DNA of 64,000 bases from Candidatus Kryptoniota bacterium (GTDB lineage Bacteria > Bacteroidota > Ignavibacteria > Kryptoniales > JAKASW01): NCBI GenBank assembly GCA_036567965.1, contig DATCTN010000021.1, forward strand, positions 134,906 to 198,905, written 5' to 3'. Under the pieces are notes generated by a model. The model did not search any database, had not been told where the DNA came from, and was given only the letters and a program-made list of their open reading frames with translations. Each line of letters begins with the position of its first letter. Positions within the stretch are counted from its first letter, which is position 1. Positions 15,230-23,579 of the stretch are shown in pieces. The position numbers and the translations under genes are program-made.

Positions 15230-16989
15230 TGGACAAAAAGCAAATTGCAGGTATGCTGGAAGAGATCGCTCTTCTCCTCGAGTTGAAGGGAGAGGACAGA
15301 TTCAAAGTGAGCGCGTATTCTCGCGCTGCCCGCTCCATTCAACAAACGACATCCGATGTAGTTGCGCTCGTCACCAAAGGAGAGGCGAAGAAGATTCCCG
15401 GCATCGGCGACGCGCTCTCGAAAAAGTTGACGGAATATGTCGAGACCGGCAAGCTGGCCTTTCTTGAAGAACTCCGAAAGAGTTTTCCGGACGGACTTCT
15501 CGAACTTTTCTCGATACAGGGTCTGGGGCCGAGCAAGGTGAAGGCGCTCTACGAGCAGATGGATATCAAGTCGATATCCGAACTCGAATATGCCTGCAAT
15601 GAAAATCGTTTGGTTACTCTGAATGGTTTCGGAAAAAAGACTCAAGACAAGGTGCTCGCCTCGATTCAACAGTTGAAAGCCAATAGCGAGTATCACTTAT
15701 TGAACGTCATCCATGAAACCGCCGGCGAAATCGCCGAGGCACTCGAAAAGCTTTCGGGCGTTGAAATCTATCAATTTACGGGGAGTTATCGCCGCCGCAG
15801 GGAGATAATACGTGATGTCGATTGTGTGATTAAGTTCCGATCGGGTGAACGTGACAAGCTCTTCGCGGCTCTCAGAAAGTTGAAAGGCGCAAAAGCAGTA
15901 AAAGACCCGAGCGCTTCAGGTTCGTCGGCCAATGATCTTGTCTCAGTCGTTTGGTCCAACGGCGTCCCCGTGGAGTTTATCGTGACGAATAAGGCTGAGT
16001 ATCCTTTTGCGGTTCTTCATTCCACGGGGAGTAGAGAATTTTTCGCAAGCATGAAAGAGTACGCGTCGGCGCGCGGATACAATCTCGGTATGCGTGAACT
16101 TAAGAAGGGAAAAGACAAGCTCCACTTCGAGAACGAAGAGGACATTTTCAGCGAGATCGGACTTCAATTCATCCCGCCCGAACTTCGCGAAGGCGAGGAC
16201 GCCGTACTCGCGGCGGCAAGGGGAAATATCCCCGAACTCGTGACGGTGGAGGATATTCGCGGGCTCTTCCATGTGCACACGAATTGGAGCGACGGCGCGG
16301 ATTCTCTTGAAGACATGGTAAAGGCCGCAAAAAGATTGGGACTTCAGTATTTCGGACTCAGCGACCACAGCAAGAGCGCATTCTACGCGAACGGATTGGA
16401 TGAGGCAAGACTAAAAGCGCAGGCCGCCGCGGTGGATAGAGTGAACGCCGAAAATGACGATTTCTTCGTCTTTAAAGGCAGCGAGGTCGATATTCTTGCA
16501 GATGGTAAACTCGATTTCGGAGACTCGGTCCTGAAGAAACTCGATTTCACGGTGGGATCTGTGCACAGCAGGCTCGGCATGAAAAAGGACGAGGCGACAA
16601 AGCGATTGACTTCTGCGCTGAGGAATCCGTACCTCACCTTCCTCGGACATATGACCGGTCGGCTCCTTCTTGGCAGGAGTGGATACGAGGTCGACCTGGA
16701 CGAGATTATCAAAACAGCTTCTCGCTATAGAAAAGTAATCGAGATCAACGCAAGCCCTCACCGACTCGATATGGATTGGCGGCATCTCAAGAAAGCAAAA
16801 GCGGCCGGAGTGAAGTTTTCAATAAATCCTGATGCACATTCGAAAAACGGTCTCTCCGAGTTTATCTACGGCGTCTTCATTGCCAGGAAAGGTTGGCTCA
16901 CGAAAGACGATCTGTTGAACACAAGCTCCGTCCAACAGGTGAAGAAGTTTCTTGCATCCGGATCCTCTGGAAAAAATGCCAAAAGTTAA
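15229..16989 (+). CDS. polX: DNA polymerase/3'-5' exonuclease PolX
   Basis: 586 residues from ATG 15229, which overlaps the upstream stop by one base; a TTG one codon earlier is ignored. Domains: helix-hairpin-helix 8-kDa region (KKIPGIGDALSKKL, SIQGLGPSKV, LNGFGKKTQ), a Pol-beta palm with GSYRRRREIIRDVDC (carboxylates Asp196 and Asp198), and a C-terminal PHP domain from ~345 (FHVHTNWSDGAD, LSDHSK, NPDAHS). It fills short gaps in base-excision repair. The third palm carboxylate position reads VPVEF, Glu249, where I expect Asp. The metal-binding PHP residues look complete. Confidence 0.93.
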   Translation: MDKKQIAGMLEEIALLLELKGEDRFKVSAYSRAARSIQQTTSDVVALVTKGEAKKIPGIGDALSKKLTEYVETGKLAFLEELRKSFPDGLLELFSIQGLGPSKVKALYEQMDIKSISELEYACNENRLVTLNGFGKKTQDKVLASIQQLKANSEYHLLNVIHETAGEIAEALEKLSGVEIYQFTGSYRRRREIIRDVDCVIKFRSGERDKLFAALRKLKGAKAVKDPSASGSSANDLVSVVWSNGVPVEFIVTNKAEYPFAVLHSTGSREFFASMKEYASARGYNLGMRELKKGKDKLHFENEEDIFSEIGLQFIPPELREGEDAVLAAARGNIPELVTVEDIRGLFHVHTNWSDGADSLEDMVKAAKRLGLQYFGLSDHSKSAFYANGLDEARLKAQAAAVDRVNAENDDFFVFKGSEVDILADGKLDFGDSVLKKLDFTVGSVHSRLGMKKDEATKRLTSALRNPYLTFLGHMTGRLLLGRSGYEVDLDEIIKTASRYRKVIEINASPHRLDMDWRHLKKAKAAGVKFSINPDAHSKNGLSEFIYGVFIARKGWLTKDDLLNTSSVQQVKKFLASGSSGKNAKS

Positions 16990-17263
16990 ATTTGTTCCAC
17001 TGAATACGACCGTCGAGTTGAAGAACGGTGAAACTCTCTTTAAAGCCGCAAGGGTTCACGGAATTCCAATCGGCAGCTCGTGCCGCGGTGACTGTGTCTG
17101 TGGTTGGTGTAAGGTTGAAATTCTCGAAGGGATGGAGAACCTGTCAGAGCCCGGAGCATGCGAGAAGAAATTGATGGAAACTAGAAATTATGCACATAAC
17201 GAGCGAGTCGCGTGCAGCGCCAGAGTCCTCGGCGATGTCAGCATAACAACAGGTTATTGGTGA
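16976..17263 (+). CDS. [2Fe-2S] ferredoxin, adrenodoxin-like cysteine spacing
   Basis: 95 residues from ATG 16976, which overlaps the polX end by 14 bases. Cluster ligands follow C-x5-C-x2-C in SCRGDCVCGWC, with an extra Cys between the first two, and the fourth Cys is in RVACSARV. This is the adrenodoxin/FdVI-type electron carrier fold (VELKNGETLFKAARVHG opening). It probably donates electrons to an oxygenase or a biosynthetic enzyme; the partner is unknown. The next gene starts on its stop codon (TGATG). Confidence 0.9.
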   Translation: MPKVKFVPLNTTVELKNGETLFKAARVHGIPIGSSCRGDCVCGWCKVEILEGMENLSEPGACEKKLMETRNYAHNERVACSARVLGDVSITTGYW

Positions 17264-17514
17264 TGGTCGTCTACGTGAGCAAGGGATTCTCAGGAGAGAT
17301 CACGCGCGTGGAGATTGACCCGGCATGCACTCCGGAAACTCGAATGCCTGAATTGGTAGGCAAGATTTTCGGTCCGGACTTCGATTCCGATGAGTTCGTG
17401 CTCTTCAATGTCACGCAGGAGTTCGAATATTCCGAGGGCGAATCGTTTGCAGCCAACACACACGATAATGACCTTCTCCTGCTGATGAATTCCAAGTCAT
17501 TGCCTCATACCTGA
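17263..17514 (+). CDS. Small protein of unknown function between two ferredoxin genes
   Basis: 83 residues from ATG 17263, one base overlapping the ferredoxin stop. The sequence is soluble and acidic (FGPDFDSDEF, EFEYSEGESF). No domain is recognised and there are no cysteines except one, so it is not an iron-sulfur protein. Tight packing with both ferredoxin genes suggests a linked role. Confidence 0.7.
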   Translation: MVVYVSKGFSGEITRVEIDPACTPETRMPELVGKIFGPDFDSDEFVLFNVTQEFEYSEGESFAANTHDNDLLLLMNSKSLPHT

Positions 17515-17516
17515 CC

Positions 17517-17903
17517 TTGAGATATTCCAGACACATCTTCATCTGCACAAACCTCAGGCCGGCCGACGATCCGAAGGGTTCATGCGCGCAAAAGGAAAGC
17601 GAGGAAATTCGATCTCTCTTCAAGAAGGAACTTCACCAGAGAGGACTGAAAGCGATAGTGAGAGCAAACAAGTCCGGATGCCTCGATGTTTGCGAGCATG
17701 GACCGAATGTCGTGATCTATCCCGAAGGCGTGTGGTATTCACACGTTACGACCGCTGATGTCGTTGAGATTATCGAGAAGCATATAATGAAGGGCGAAGT
17801 GGTGGAGCGTCTTCTCCTCAAGGATCCAAGGTACGCACCTGAGAAACTAAGTTTTGGCATCCTGAATTCTGATTCCGCTGGATCGGCAAAAAATAAAGCA
17901 TAA
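17517..17903 (+). CDS. Thioredoxin-like [2Fe-2S] ferredoxin
   Basis: 128 residues from TTG 17517, two bases after the upstream stop. It has the thioredoxin-like ferredoxin layout of Aquifex Fd and the NuoE C-domain: an N-terminal strand HIFICTN, a Cys at DPKGSCAQ, and the late pair SGCLDVCEHGPNVVIYPEGVWY. This gives four Cys ligands (C10, C23, C55, C59 region). It is followed by TTADVVEIIEKHI. Role: small electron carrier, partner unknown. Last gene of the polX run; a 186-bp gap follows. Confidence 0.88.
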   Translation: MRYSRHIFICTNLRPADDPKGSCAQKESEEIRSLFKKELHQRGLKAIVRANKSGCLDVCEHGPNVVIYPEGVWYSHVTTADVVEIIEKHIMKGEVVERLLLKDPRYAPEKLSFGILNSDSAGSAKNKA

Positions 17904-18089
17904 GTAGGAAACAGGAATCTCGTCTGATCATTCTTGAAAGCGAATGTCACCGACTGCGATTGGCATAGATGTCTCCTAAGATAAACGCAAATGAGGCTTG
18001 GCCATTTGACCGTCGCGTGGCTACCGGCTGATTGAGCATTACCATCGTAGATTAGAGTCTAAAGATTGTTCTTCGTGGAGTGATGTCAA

Positions 18090-18893
18090 ATGAAGAGAAA
18101 TATTCTCTATTGGATCATCGCGTTCGTGGTCACGATTGCTTCCGCGATATTTCAGAGAATTACTGGACCGACCTATCCGACTAAAGGGACAGTGGTTCTT
18201 GGAGGAAAGGAGTACCGGTATAGTTTCCCCACCTCACATGAGAGCTCGTCCGATTGCGAATTAGAAGTCAAGACGCATGGCAACAACTTATCAGGAATGA
18301 TTGCGTGGAGGCGATTTGGCACAAACGATTTTTGGACAGTGCAGCCGATGCAATTCGACGAAGGAAGTCTTCATGCCAGTCTACCGCACCAGCCTCCAGC
18401 GGGAAAGCTTGAGTACTTCGCGATCATCAGGCAGGATTCTTTGAACACTATGATGCCGTCAAGGATTCCGGCGGTAATCAGGTTCAAAGGTTCTGTACCA
18501 CCCGGAATCCTGCTAGTTCATATAATCGCGATGTTCGCCGGCATGTTATTCTCAACACGAGCGGGAATCTCGGCGGCGGTTAACGAGTCGAGCATGAACG
18601 GGCTCACTTATTGGGCTACCGGATGCCTCGTGATGGGCGGGCTCATGCTCGGTCCACTGGTACAAAAATATGCATTCGGAGGGTTTTGGACAGGCTGGCC
18701 GTTCGGCAACGACCTGACTGATAACAAAACCGTTGTCGCGGTTGCAATGTGGATCGTCTCGACTTTTCTAATCAGATTAAAAAAGGGCCCGCGCAAATTA
18801 ATCATATGGTCCGCGGTGATCACTCTCGCGGTATATATGATTCCTCATAGCCTGTTCGGATCGGATCTGAACTATTCAGGAACAGCGCACTGA
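18090..18893 (+). CDS. Membrane protein with N-terminal extracytoplasmic beta domain, unknown function
   Basis: 267 residues. A signal-anchor or first helix spans ~5-22, a ~110-residue beta-rich extracytoplasmic region follows (YRYSFPTSHESSSDCELEVK, LEYFAIIRQD), then four hydrophobic helices from ~138 to 255 with the conserved-looking GGFWTGWPFGNDLTDNK loop. No known domain is recognised. Ribosome-binding site GGAG before ATG 18090. Looks monocistronic. Confidence 0.72.
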   Translation: MKRNILYWIIAFVVTIASAIFQRITGPTYPTKGTVVLGGKEYRYSFPTSHESSSDCELEVKTHGNNLSGMIAWRRFGTNDFWTVQPMQFDEGSLHASLPHQPPAGKLEYFAIIRQDSLNTMMPSRIPAVIRFKGSVPPGILLVHIIAMFAGMLFSTRAGISAAVNESSMNGLTYWATGCLVMGGLMLGPLVQKYAFGGFWTGWPFGNDLTDNKTVVAVAMWIVSTFLIRLKKGPRKLIIWSAVITLAVYMIPHSLFGSDLNYSGTAH

Positions 18894-18940
18894 TTTCAAC
18901 TTGACCCTCGGGGCTTGTGATGGATGAAGACTGCAGTCGG

Positions 18941-18969
18941 TTGCCTAAGCGGGGTTTGAATGATAAATT
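18941..18969 (+). promoter_or_regulatory. Predicted promoter of nth, leaderless geometry
   Basis: TTGCCT (18941-18946), 17-base spacer, TAAATT (18964-18969), then eight bases and ATG 18978, with no Shine-Dalgarno between. Confidence 0.45.
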
Positions 18970-18977
18970 GAAACACA

Positions 18978-19706
18978 ATGAAGAAATCGAGAAGCGTCCC
19001 GAAAAAGGGAATACGCGCCAAGGCGAAGCAGAAGTCTAACGCGCGCGAAAACATGACGGCGAAGAAAAGACGGGCGGAGAAAGTATTCTCACGTCTACGG
19101 GAGGACTATCCCGATGTGAAAACCGCACTCGACTTCAACACGCCATTCGAGCTACTTATTGCTACAATACTGTCAGCTCAGTGCACGGATGCAAGAGTCA
19201 ACATGGTTACTCCAGCTCTCTTCAAGAAATATAAATCGCCAGCCGACTTTGCCGCGGCGGATTTAGCCGATCTTGAAAATGAGGTCAGGTCGACAGGTTT
19301 CTATCACAACAAGGCGAAATCGATCATGAGATGTAGCCGCGCGCTTGTTGATAGGTTCGGAGGCAATGTCCCACGGACGATGGACGAGCTCTTGTCTCTC
19401 GAGGGCGTCGGTAGAAAGACCGCGAATGTGCTCCTTGGCAATGCGTTCGGAATCCCGGGAATTGCCGTCGACACGCATGTAGGGCGACTTGCACAACGAC
19501 TCGGTTTCACGCAAGAGGAAGACCCCACGAAAATAGAATTCGATTTGATGGAGATATTCCCACCGGAAAATTGGACTTTGCTTTGTCACCTTCTAATGGC
19601 ACACGGGAGAAAGGTGTGCAACGCACGCCAACCGAATTGCGAAGCCTGCAGCGTCCAGAAGTATTGCCCCTCCGCCTTCCGGTTTCCCGCAAAGAAAGGA
19701 AAGTGA
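18978..19706 (+). CDS. nth: Endonuclease III (base-excision DNA glycosylase/AP lyase)
   Basis: 242 residues. Helix-hairpin-helix LEGVGRKTANVLL contains the catalytic Lys, and the catalytic Asp is in VDTHVGRLAQRLG. The [4Fe-4S] loop is C-x6-C-x2-C-x5-C (CNARQPNCEACSVQKYC). It removes oxidised pyrimidines. A basic ~25-residue N-terminal extension (Lys/Arg-rich) precedes the usual start, which would be Met26 at 19053. The promoter eight bases before ATG 18978 favours the long form, and neither start has a Shine-Dalgarno. mqnD follows after one base. Confidence 0.95.
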   Translation: MKKSRSVPKKGIRAKAKQKSNARENMTAKKRRAEKVFSRLREDYPDVKTALDFNTPFELLIATILSAQCTDARVNMVTPALFKKYKSPADFAAADLADLENEVRSTGFYHNKAKSIMRCSRALVDRFGGNVPRTMDELLSLEGVGRKTANVLLGNAFGIPGIAVDTHVGRLAQRLGFTQEEDPTKIEFDLMEIFPPENWTLLCHLLMAHGRKVCNARQPNCEACSVQKYCPSAFRFPAKKGK

Positions 19707-19707
19707 T

Positions 19708-20550
19708 TTGAGGGTAAGAGTAGCGCACAGTCCTGATTCAGACGACGCGTTCATGTTTTATGCACTCGCGAACAGGAAATTCGATACGGACGGAATTGAA
19801 TTCGAAAATATCCTGAGCGACATCGAAACCCTTAACCAGAAAGCCGTGAAGGGCGAATACGAAGTCAGCGCGGTTTCAATTCACGCGTATCCTTACATCT
19901 CGGACAAATACCAGATGCTATCGAGCGGCGCGAGTATGGGGGACGGTTACGGACCTATGCTGGTAAGCAGGAACCCGCACAAGATCGAAGAGATTAATGA
20001 ACTCAGGATCGCCATACCCGGGAAAAGGACTTCCGCTTTTCTTGCCCTGAGCATTTTCGCCGGCACGTTCGAATACGAGGTAGTTCCATTCGACAAGATT
20101 ATCGATAAGGTTTTGTCGGGTGAATTCGAGGCGGGCCTGATAATCCATGAGGGACAGCTGACGTACAGCGATAGCGGTCTCCATAATATCGTCGATCTCG
20201 GTGCATGGTTTAAAGAGAAATTTAAACTGCCGCTCCCTCTCGGAGGAAACGTCATCAGGCGGGATCTCTCCACGGAGGTAAAAAAGAAGGTGGCTTTCTA
20301 TCTGAAGAAATCTATCGCTTATTCTCTTGAAAACCGTAAAGAAGGATTGAATTACGCGCTCGAGTTCGCCCGCGGGATGAATACGAAACTAGCCGACAAG
20401 TTCGTGGGGATGTATGTGAACGATTGGACTCTCGACTATGGCAGGAAAGGGAAAGAGGCAATTCAACTTTTTCTCGATCTCGCTTATGAGAGGGCGCTCC
20501 TGCCGGCGAGATGCGTCGCTGAATTCATCGAGACACCGGAGCAGATTTAG
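19708..20550 (+). CDS. mqnD: 1,4-dihydroxy-6-naphthoate synthase (futalosine menaquinone pathway)
   Basis: 280 residues, periplasmic-binding-protein-like fold without signal peptide. The N-terminus VAHSPDSDDAFMFYAL, then VSAVSIHAYPYI, GASMGDGYGPMLVS and LPLPLGGNVIRRDL are MqnD hallmarks. It converts cyclic dehypoxanthinyl futalosine to dihydroxynaphthoate, so the organism makes menaquinone by the futalosine route. TTG start one base after the nth stop, with AGGAAAG as ribosome-binding site. No other mqn gene is in the window. Confidence 0.95.
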   Translation: MRVRVAHSPDSDDAFMFYALANRKFDTDGIEFENILSDIETLNQKAVKGEYEVSAVSIHAYPYISDKYQMLSSGASMGDGYGPMLVSRNPHKIEEINELRIAIPGKRTSAFLALSIFAGTFEYEVVPFDKIIDKVLSGEFEAGLIIHEGQLTYSDSGLHNIVDLGAWFKEKFKLPLPLGGNVIRRDLSTEVKKKVAFYLKKSIAYSLENRKEGLNYALEFARGMNTKLADKFVGMYVNDWTLDYGRKGKEAIQLFLDLAYERALLPARCVAEFIETPEQI

Positions 20551-20577
20551 TTCGGCAATGCGGACTGGTATTGACCG

Positions 20578-21195
20578 ATGACCGACCTGGAAGTTAAGCC
20601 GGAATTCAGAGCCGGAGACTGGGACTCCACTTCGAAGGGCGCGAGGGTAGCTCTCTTTATAATGATTACGGGAGGGATTTTTTATCTCGGCGGTTCGACG
20701 GCCCGCGCAATAATCGGAAACGACTTAGTCGAACTCGGGACTCTAAAATTCCGCCAGGATCTTCCGTTTGACGCCGAGAAAGAAATTTATAATCTTCTTG
20801 CCAGGACGTCGCTCCTTGTCGTCCTTGGATATGTGCTTGCTCTGATCGGTTTTATCGTCTTCATGTTCAAGAGTAAAATGAACATGAAGGAGAATCCGAA
20901 CGTCCTGATGGCTGCCATCCTTTTTGCCATTTTCATACCGATCGAGATTTACACTTCTCTTCTCGATTTGAAGTTCTTCGCGTACTATGTAGATTTTCAA
21001 TTGCAGCTCTTCCTGGGCGCCGACCCTGGTCCTCTTCGGGACGATATGCGAAAGTTGTTCGTCGAAAGAGTCGGCGGTGTAGGTGGGCTGTCCGTAATTG
21101 CGGTGCTCTCGTATTTTAGCGCGATAGGAGCAATCGTTTTTAATCCAATAAAGAAGAGAAATAAAGGGAAGATTAGCGGGAATGCCGAGACTTAA
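20578..21195 (+). CDS. Four-helix membrane protein of unknown function
   Basis: 205 residues. A short soluble N-terminus is followed by hydrophobic segments near 24-44, 76-100, 108-128 and 165-188. A soluble loop (LGADPGPLRDDMRKLFVERV) precedes the last helix, and the tail is basic (KKRNKGK). No motif is recognised. It overlaps the next gene by 14 bases, so it belongs to the nth-mqnD-aroQ-acpS run. Confidence 0.75.
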   Translation: MTDLEVKPEFRAGDWDSTSKGARVALFIMITGGIFYLGGSTARAIIGNDLVELGTLKFRQDLPFDAEKEIYNLLARTSLLVVLGYVLALIGFIVFMFKSKMNMKENPNVLMAAILFAIFIPIEIYTSLLDLKFFAYYVDFQLQLFLGADPGPLRDDMRKLFVERVGGVGGLSVIAVLSYFSAIGAIVFNPIKKRNKGKISGNAET

Positions 21196-21484
21196 GACAG
21201 AAGCGCTGATAGCGGAGCTTGAAGAAGCAGCCGAGCAACTCGGCTTGAAGGTGATTTACGAGAAGGGCGACTTTAGCGGAGGATACTGCATCCTCAAAGA
21301 GGAAAAGTTGATCGTGATCAACAAACGGTTCGACCAGAAACATCGCGCGTCCACGCTCGCGAGAAGCCTTTTAGAAGTCGGAATAGAAAATCTATTCCTG
21401 AAGCCCGCGGTAAGAGAATTCATCGAGGAACAGACTGAAGGAACATACGGAACGGAGGCGCAAGATGAAACTGCTGGTAGCTAA
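21182..21484 (+). CDS. Small conserved protein of unknown function
   Basis: 100 residues, soluble alpha/beta: LIAELEEAAEQLGLKVIYEKG, then GGYCILKEEKLIVINKRFDQKHRA and a helical end. This pattern (a strand pair, then short helices) appears in small proteins found next to biosynthetic genes, but I cannot name a family with certainty. It overlaps the preceding gene by 14 bases and aroQ by 20. Confidence 0.72.
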   Translation: MPRLKTEALIAELEEAAEQLGLKVIYEKGDFSGGYCILKEEKLIVINKRFDQKHRASTLARSLLEVGIENLFLKPAVREFIEEQTEGTYGTEAQDETAGS

Positions 21485-21896
21485 CGGCCCGAACCTGAAC
21501 CTGACCGGCTTGCGGGAGCCGCATATCTACGGTAGCGATACCCTGGCGGTCATCAACTCGGAGCTCAAGGGAAAGTTCCAGGAGATTGAGTTTGAGTTCT
21601 TCCAGACAAACAGCGAAGGCGAGCTCATCGACAAGATCCAATCGGTCGAGAAGGAAAGTTATGACGGCGTAATACTCAACCCGGGCGCGCTGTCGCATTA
21701 CAGTTACGCACTACGAGACGCGGTGGCGGCCATCAGGAAACCGGTCGTCGAAGTTCATCTTTCACAGATATTCGCGAGAGAGGAATTTAGAAGGAAGAGC
21801 GTCGTGTCGGCAGTGTGCAAAGGAACAGTCACAGGCTTCGGCAAGTTCTCATATTTCGCCGCCGTGTTCGCGCTGTCCGGGATGTTGAAGAAATGA
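21465..21896 (+). CDS. aroQ: Type II 3-dehydroquinate dehydratase
   Basis: 143 residues, the normal length for the dodecameric type II enzyme of the shikimate pathway. Hallmarks: GPNLNLTGLREPHIYG (catalytic Tyr and Arg), NPGALSHYSYALRDA (Asn, His), VEVHLS and FRRKS. GGAGG lies six bases before ATG 21465, which overlaps the preceding gene. Its stop overlaps the HAD gene start (ATGA). No other aro gene is in the window. Confidence 0.97.
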   Translation: MKLLVANGPNLNLTGLREPHIYGSDTLAVINSELKGKFQEIEFEFFQTNSEGELIDKIQSVEKESYDGVILNPGALSHYSYALRDAVAAIRKPVVEVHLSQIFAREEFRRKSVVSAVCKGTVTGFGKFSYFAAVFALSGMLKK

Positions 21897-22579
21897 TCAA
21901 GGCTGTCATTTTCGATCTCGACAACACGCTTGTGGACTTCATGAAGATGAAAGGCGAGGCAATAGATGCCGCGATCAGGGCAATGATCGACGCGGGGCTC
22001 GATTTGACTTATGACGAAACGAAGAAAAGGATCGACGCGATTTACAAGGAGAAGGGAATCGAGTTCCAATACGTTTTCGATTCCCTGCTGTCCGACATAT
22101 TTGACAAAGTGGATTACAAGATTCTCTCGGCCGGTGTGGTCGCTTACAGACGCGCCCGAGAGGCCGCACTTGTTCCTTATCCGCATGTGCAAATTACATT
22201 ATATGAGCTTCTTAAAATGGGAATGAAGCTTGCCGTCATTTCGGACGCGCCCGCAAGGGAAGCGTGGCTGCGACTGACCTATCTTAACATGCACCATATT
22301 TTTGACGTTGTGGTGACATTCGAAGACACGAACGAGAGGAAGCCGCATCCCGCACCATTCACTCTTGCGTTGACCAAGCTGGGCATCAAGCCGAAAGAAG
22401 CGCTGATGGTGGGTGACTGGGCAGAGCGCGACATTATCGGTGCTAAGAAAGTCGGTATGAAGACCGTCTTCGCACGCTACGGTGACACTTTCAACACAGT
22501 TGTATCGGGCGGCGATTATGATGCCAACGACATTCAGGAACTCATAGGGATAATCAGGAAAGAGAACAAGAATGGTTGA
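21893..22579 (+). CDS. HAD-superfamily hydrolase (subfamily IA-like)
   Basis: 228 residues from ATG 21893, four-base overlap with aroQ. Motif I IFDLDNTLVDF (Asp8, Asp10), a helical cap, motif II VISDAPAREAW, motif III Lys in RKPHPAPF, and motif IV VGDWAERDIIGAKKVGM are all present. Likely a phosphatase for a small phosphate ester; the substrate is unknown. Its end overlaps acpS by eight bases. Confidence 0.92.
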   Translation: MIKAVIFDLDNTLVDFMKMKGEAIDAAIRAMIDAGLDLTYDETKKRIDAIYKEKGIEFQYVFDSLLSDIFDKVDYKILSAGVVAYRRAREAALVPYPHVQITLYELLKMGMKLAVISDAPAREAWLRLTYLNMHHIFDVVVTFEDTNERKPHPAPFTLALTKLGIKPKEALMVGDWAERDIIGAKKVGMKTVFARYGDTFNTVVSGGDYDANDIQELIGIIRKENKNG

Positions 22580-22940
22580 AGGACTGGGCGTTGACATCGT
22601 CGAAGTGAGCCGGATAAGAAAGAGTATCAAAGAATACGGAGAGTCGTTTACGGGTAAAGTTTATACGCCTGCCGAAGTGAAATACTGTTCTGAGAAGCCA
22701 AATCCGTTCCAGCATTATGCCGCTCGCTTCGCCGCGAAGGAAGCATTCAGCAAGGCCACCGGAAACGGGTGGAACAATGAGTTCGCCTGGCATGAAGTTG
22801 AGGTTATCAACGAAAAGAGCGGCAAGCCCACTCTGTGCCTCAGCGGGAATTCGCTCAAGAATCTTGGAAAGAGGCGGGTTTTTCTCTCGTTGTCTCACTC
22901 AGGCGATTATGTCGTTGCGGTGGTTCTCATTGAAAGCTGA
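22572..22940 (+). CDS. acpS: Holo-[acyl-carrier-protein] synthase
   Basis: 122 residues. Transfers 4'-phosphopantetheine from CoA to ACP. Mg2+ ligands Asp8 (GVDIVEVSRI) and Glu57 (RFAAKEAFSKA) and the LSLSHSGDYVVAVV end are intact. It ends the run nth-mqnD-unknowns-aroQ-HAD-acpS with overlapping starts. Confidence 0.96.
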   Translation: MVEGLGVDIVEVSRIRKSIKEYGESFTGKVYTPAEVKYCSEKPNPFQHYAARFAAKEAFSKATGNGWNNEFAWHEVEVINEKSGKPTLCLSGNSLKNLGKRRVFLSLSHSGDYVVAVVLIES

Positions 22941-22967
22941 CTTAAACCGCGCGACGGCCTTTGGCGT

Positions 22968-22986
22968 CATAATTTTGACTATTATG
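22968..22986. repeat. Inverted repeat CATAAT-7-ATTATG upstream of the ECF sigma gene
   Basis: Perfect six-base arms lie 42 bases before the sigma-factor start. Possibly an operator or part of an autoregulated promoter. The arms match those of the repeat at 14596-14612. Confidence 0.35.
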
Positions 22987-23027
22987 TGAAAAAGTGGCGG
23001 ACCGACCATAAACAAACAGCTCTTTGA

Positions 23028-23579
23028 ATGCAAAGTCCGAGCGATCTAGAGCTAGTCGAGCAGGTAAGAAGCGGAAACGACAGGGCGTTCGGCGAGCTCG
23101 TGAATCGCTATGAGAGAAAAGTTTTCTTTGTCGTCAAGAGAATGTTGAACGACGACGATGAAGCCTCGGATGCGACACAGGAGGTCTTCATAAAACTTCA
23201 TGACTCTCTGAAGAAGTTTCGCGGTGAAGCAAACCTTTACACTTATGTTTACAGGATTGCCACTAACGTGGCGATCAGCTATTTGAGAAAGAGGAAAGTA
23301 CGGGCGGTCGTGAGGCTCGACGAAGTGATCTCGAATATGTTGGCGGGCGGGAAAGAGCCGGAACGGGATGCGGACCGCGAGGAATTGAAGAAACTCGTTG
23401 CCGATGCGGTTGCTTCACTCCCGGTTCAACAGAAACAAGTTTTCATTCTAAGATTCTATGAAGAACTTTCGTATGAAGAAATCGCAAGGGTGATGCATAG
23501 GTCGATGGGTGCGATGAAGGCGAATTATTTTCATGCGATGAAGAAAATAGGAGAATACTTGAAAAATGCAATGCGATGA
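23028..23579 (+). CDS. ECF-type RNA polymerase sigma factor
   Basis: 183 residues. Region 2 covers ~10-90 (RAFGELVNRYERKVFFVVKR, DATQEVFIKL, YVYRIATNVAISYLRKRK), and region 4 covers ~125-180 (LPVQQKQVFILRFYEELSYE, then a helix-turn-helix EEIARVMHRSMGAMKANYFHA). The zinc-finger anti-sigma gene overlaps it by 14 bases, so this is a classic sigma/anti-sigma pair probably answering envelope stress. There is no Shine-Dalgarno before ATG 23028. An inverted repeat sits upstream. Confidence 0.93.
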   Translation: MQSPSDLELVEQVRSGNDRAFGELVNRYERKVFFVVKRMLNDDDEASDATQEVFIKLHDSLKKFRGEANLYTYVYRIATNVAISYLRKRKVRAVVRLDEVISNMLAGGKEPERDADREELKKLVADAVASLPVQQKQVFILRFYEELSYEEIARVMHRSMGAMKANYFHAMKKIGEYLKNAMR

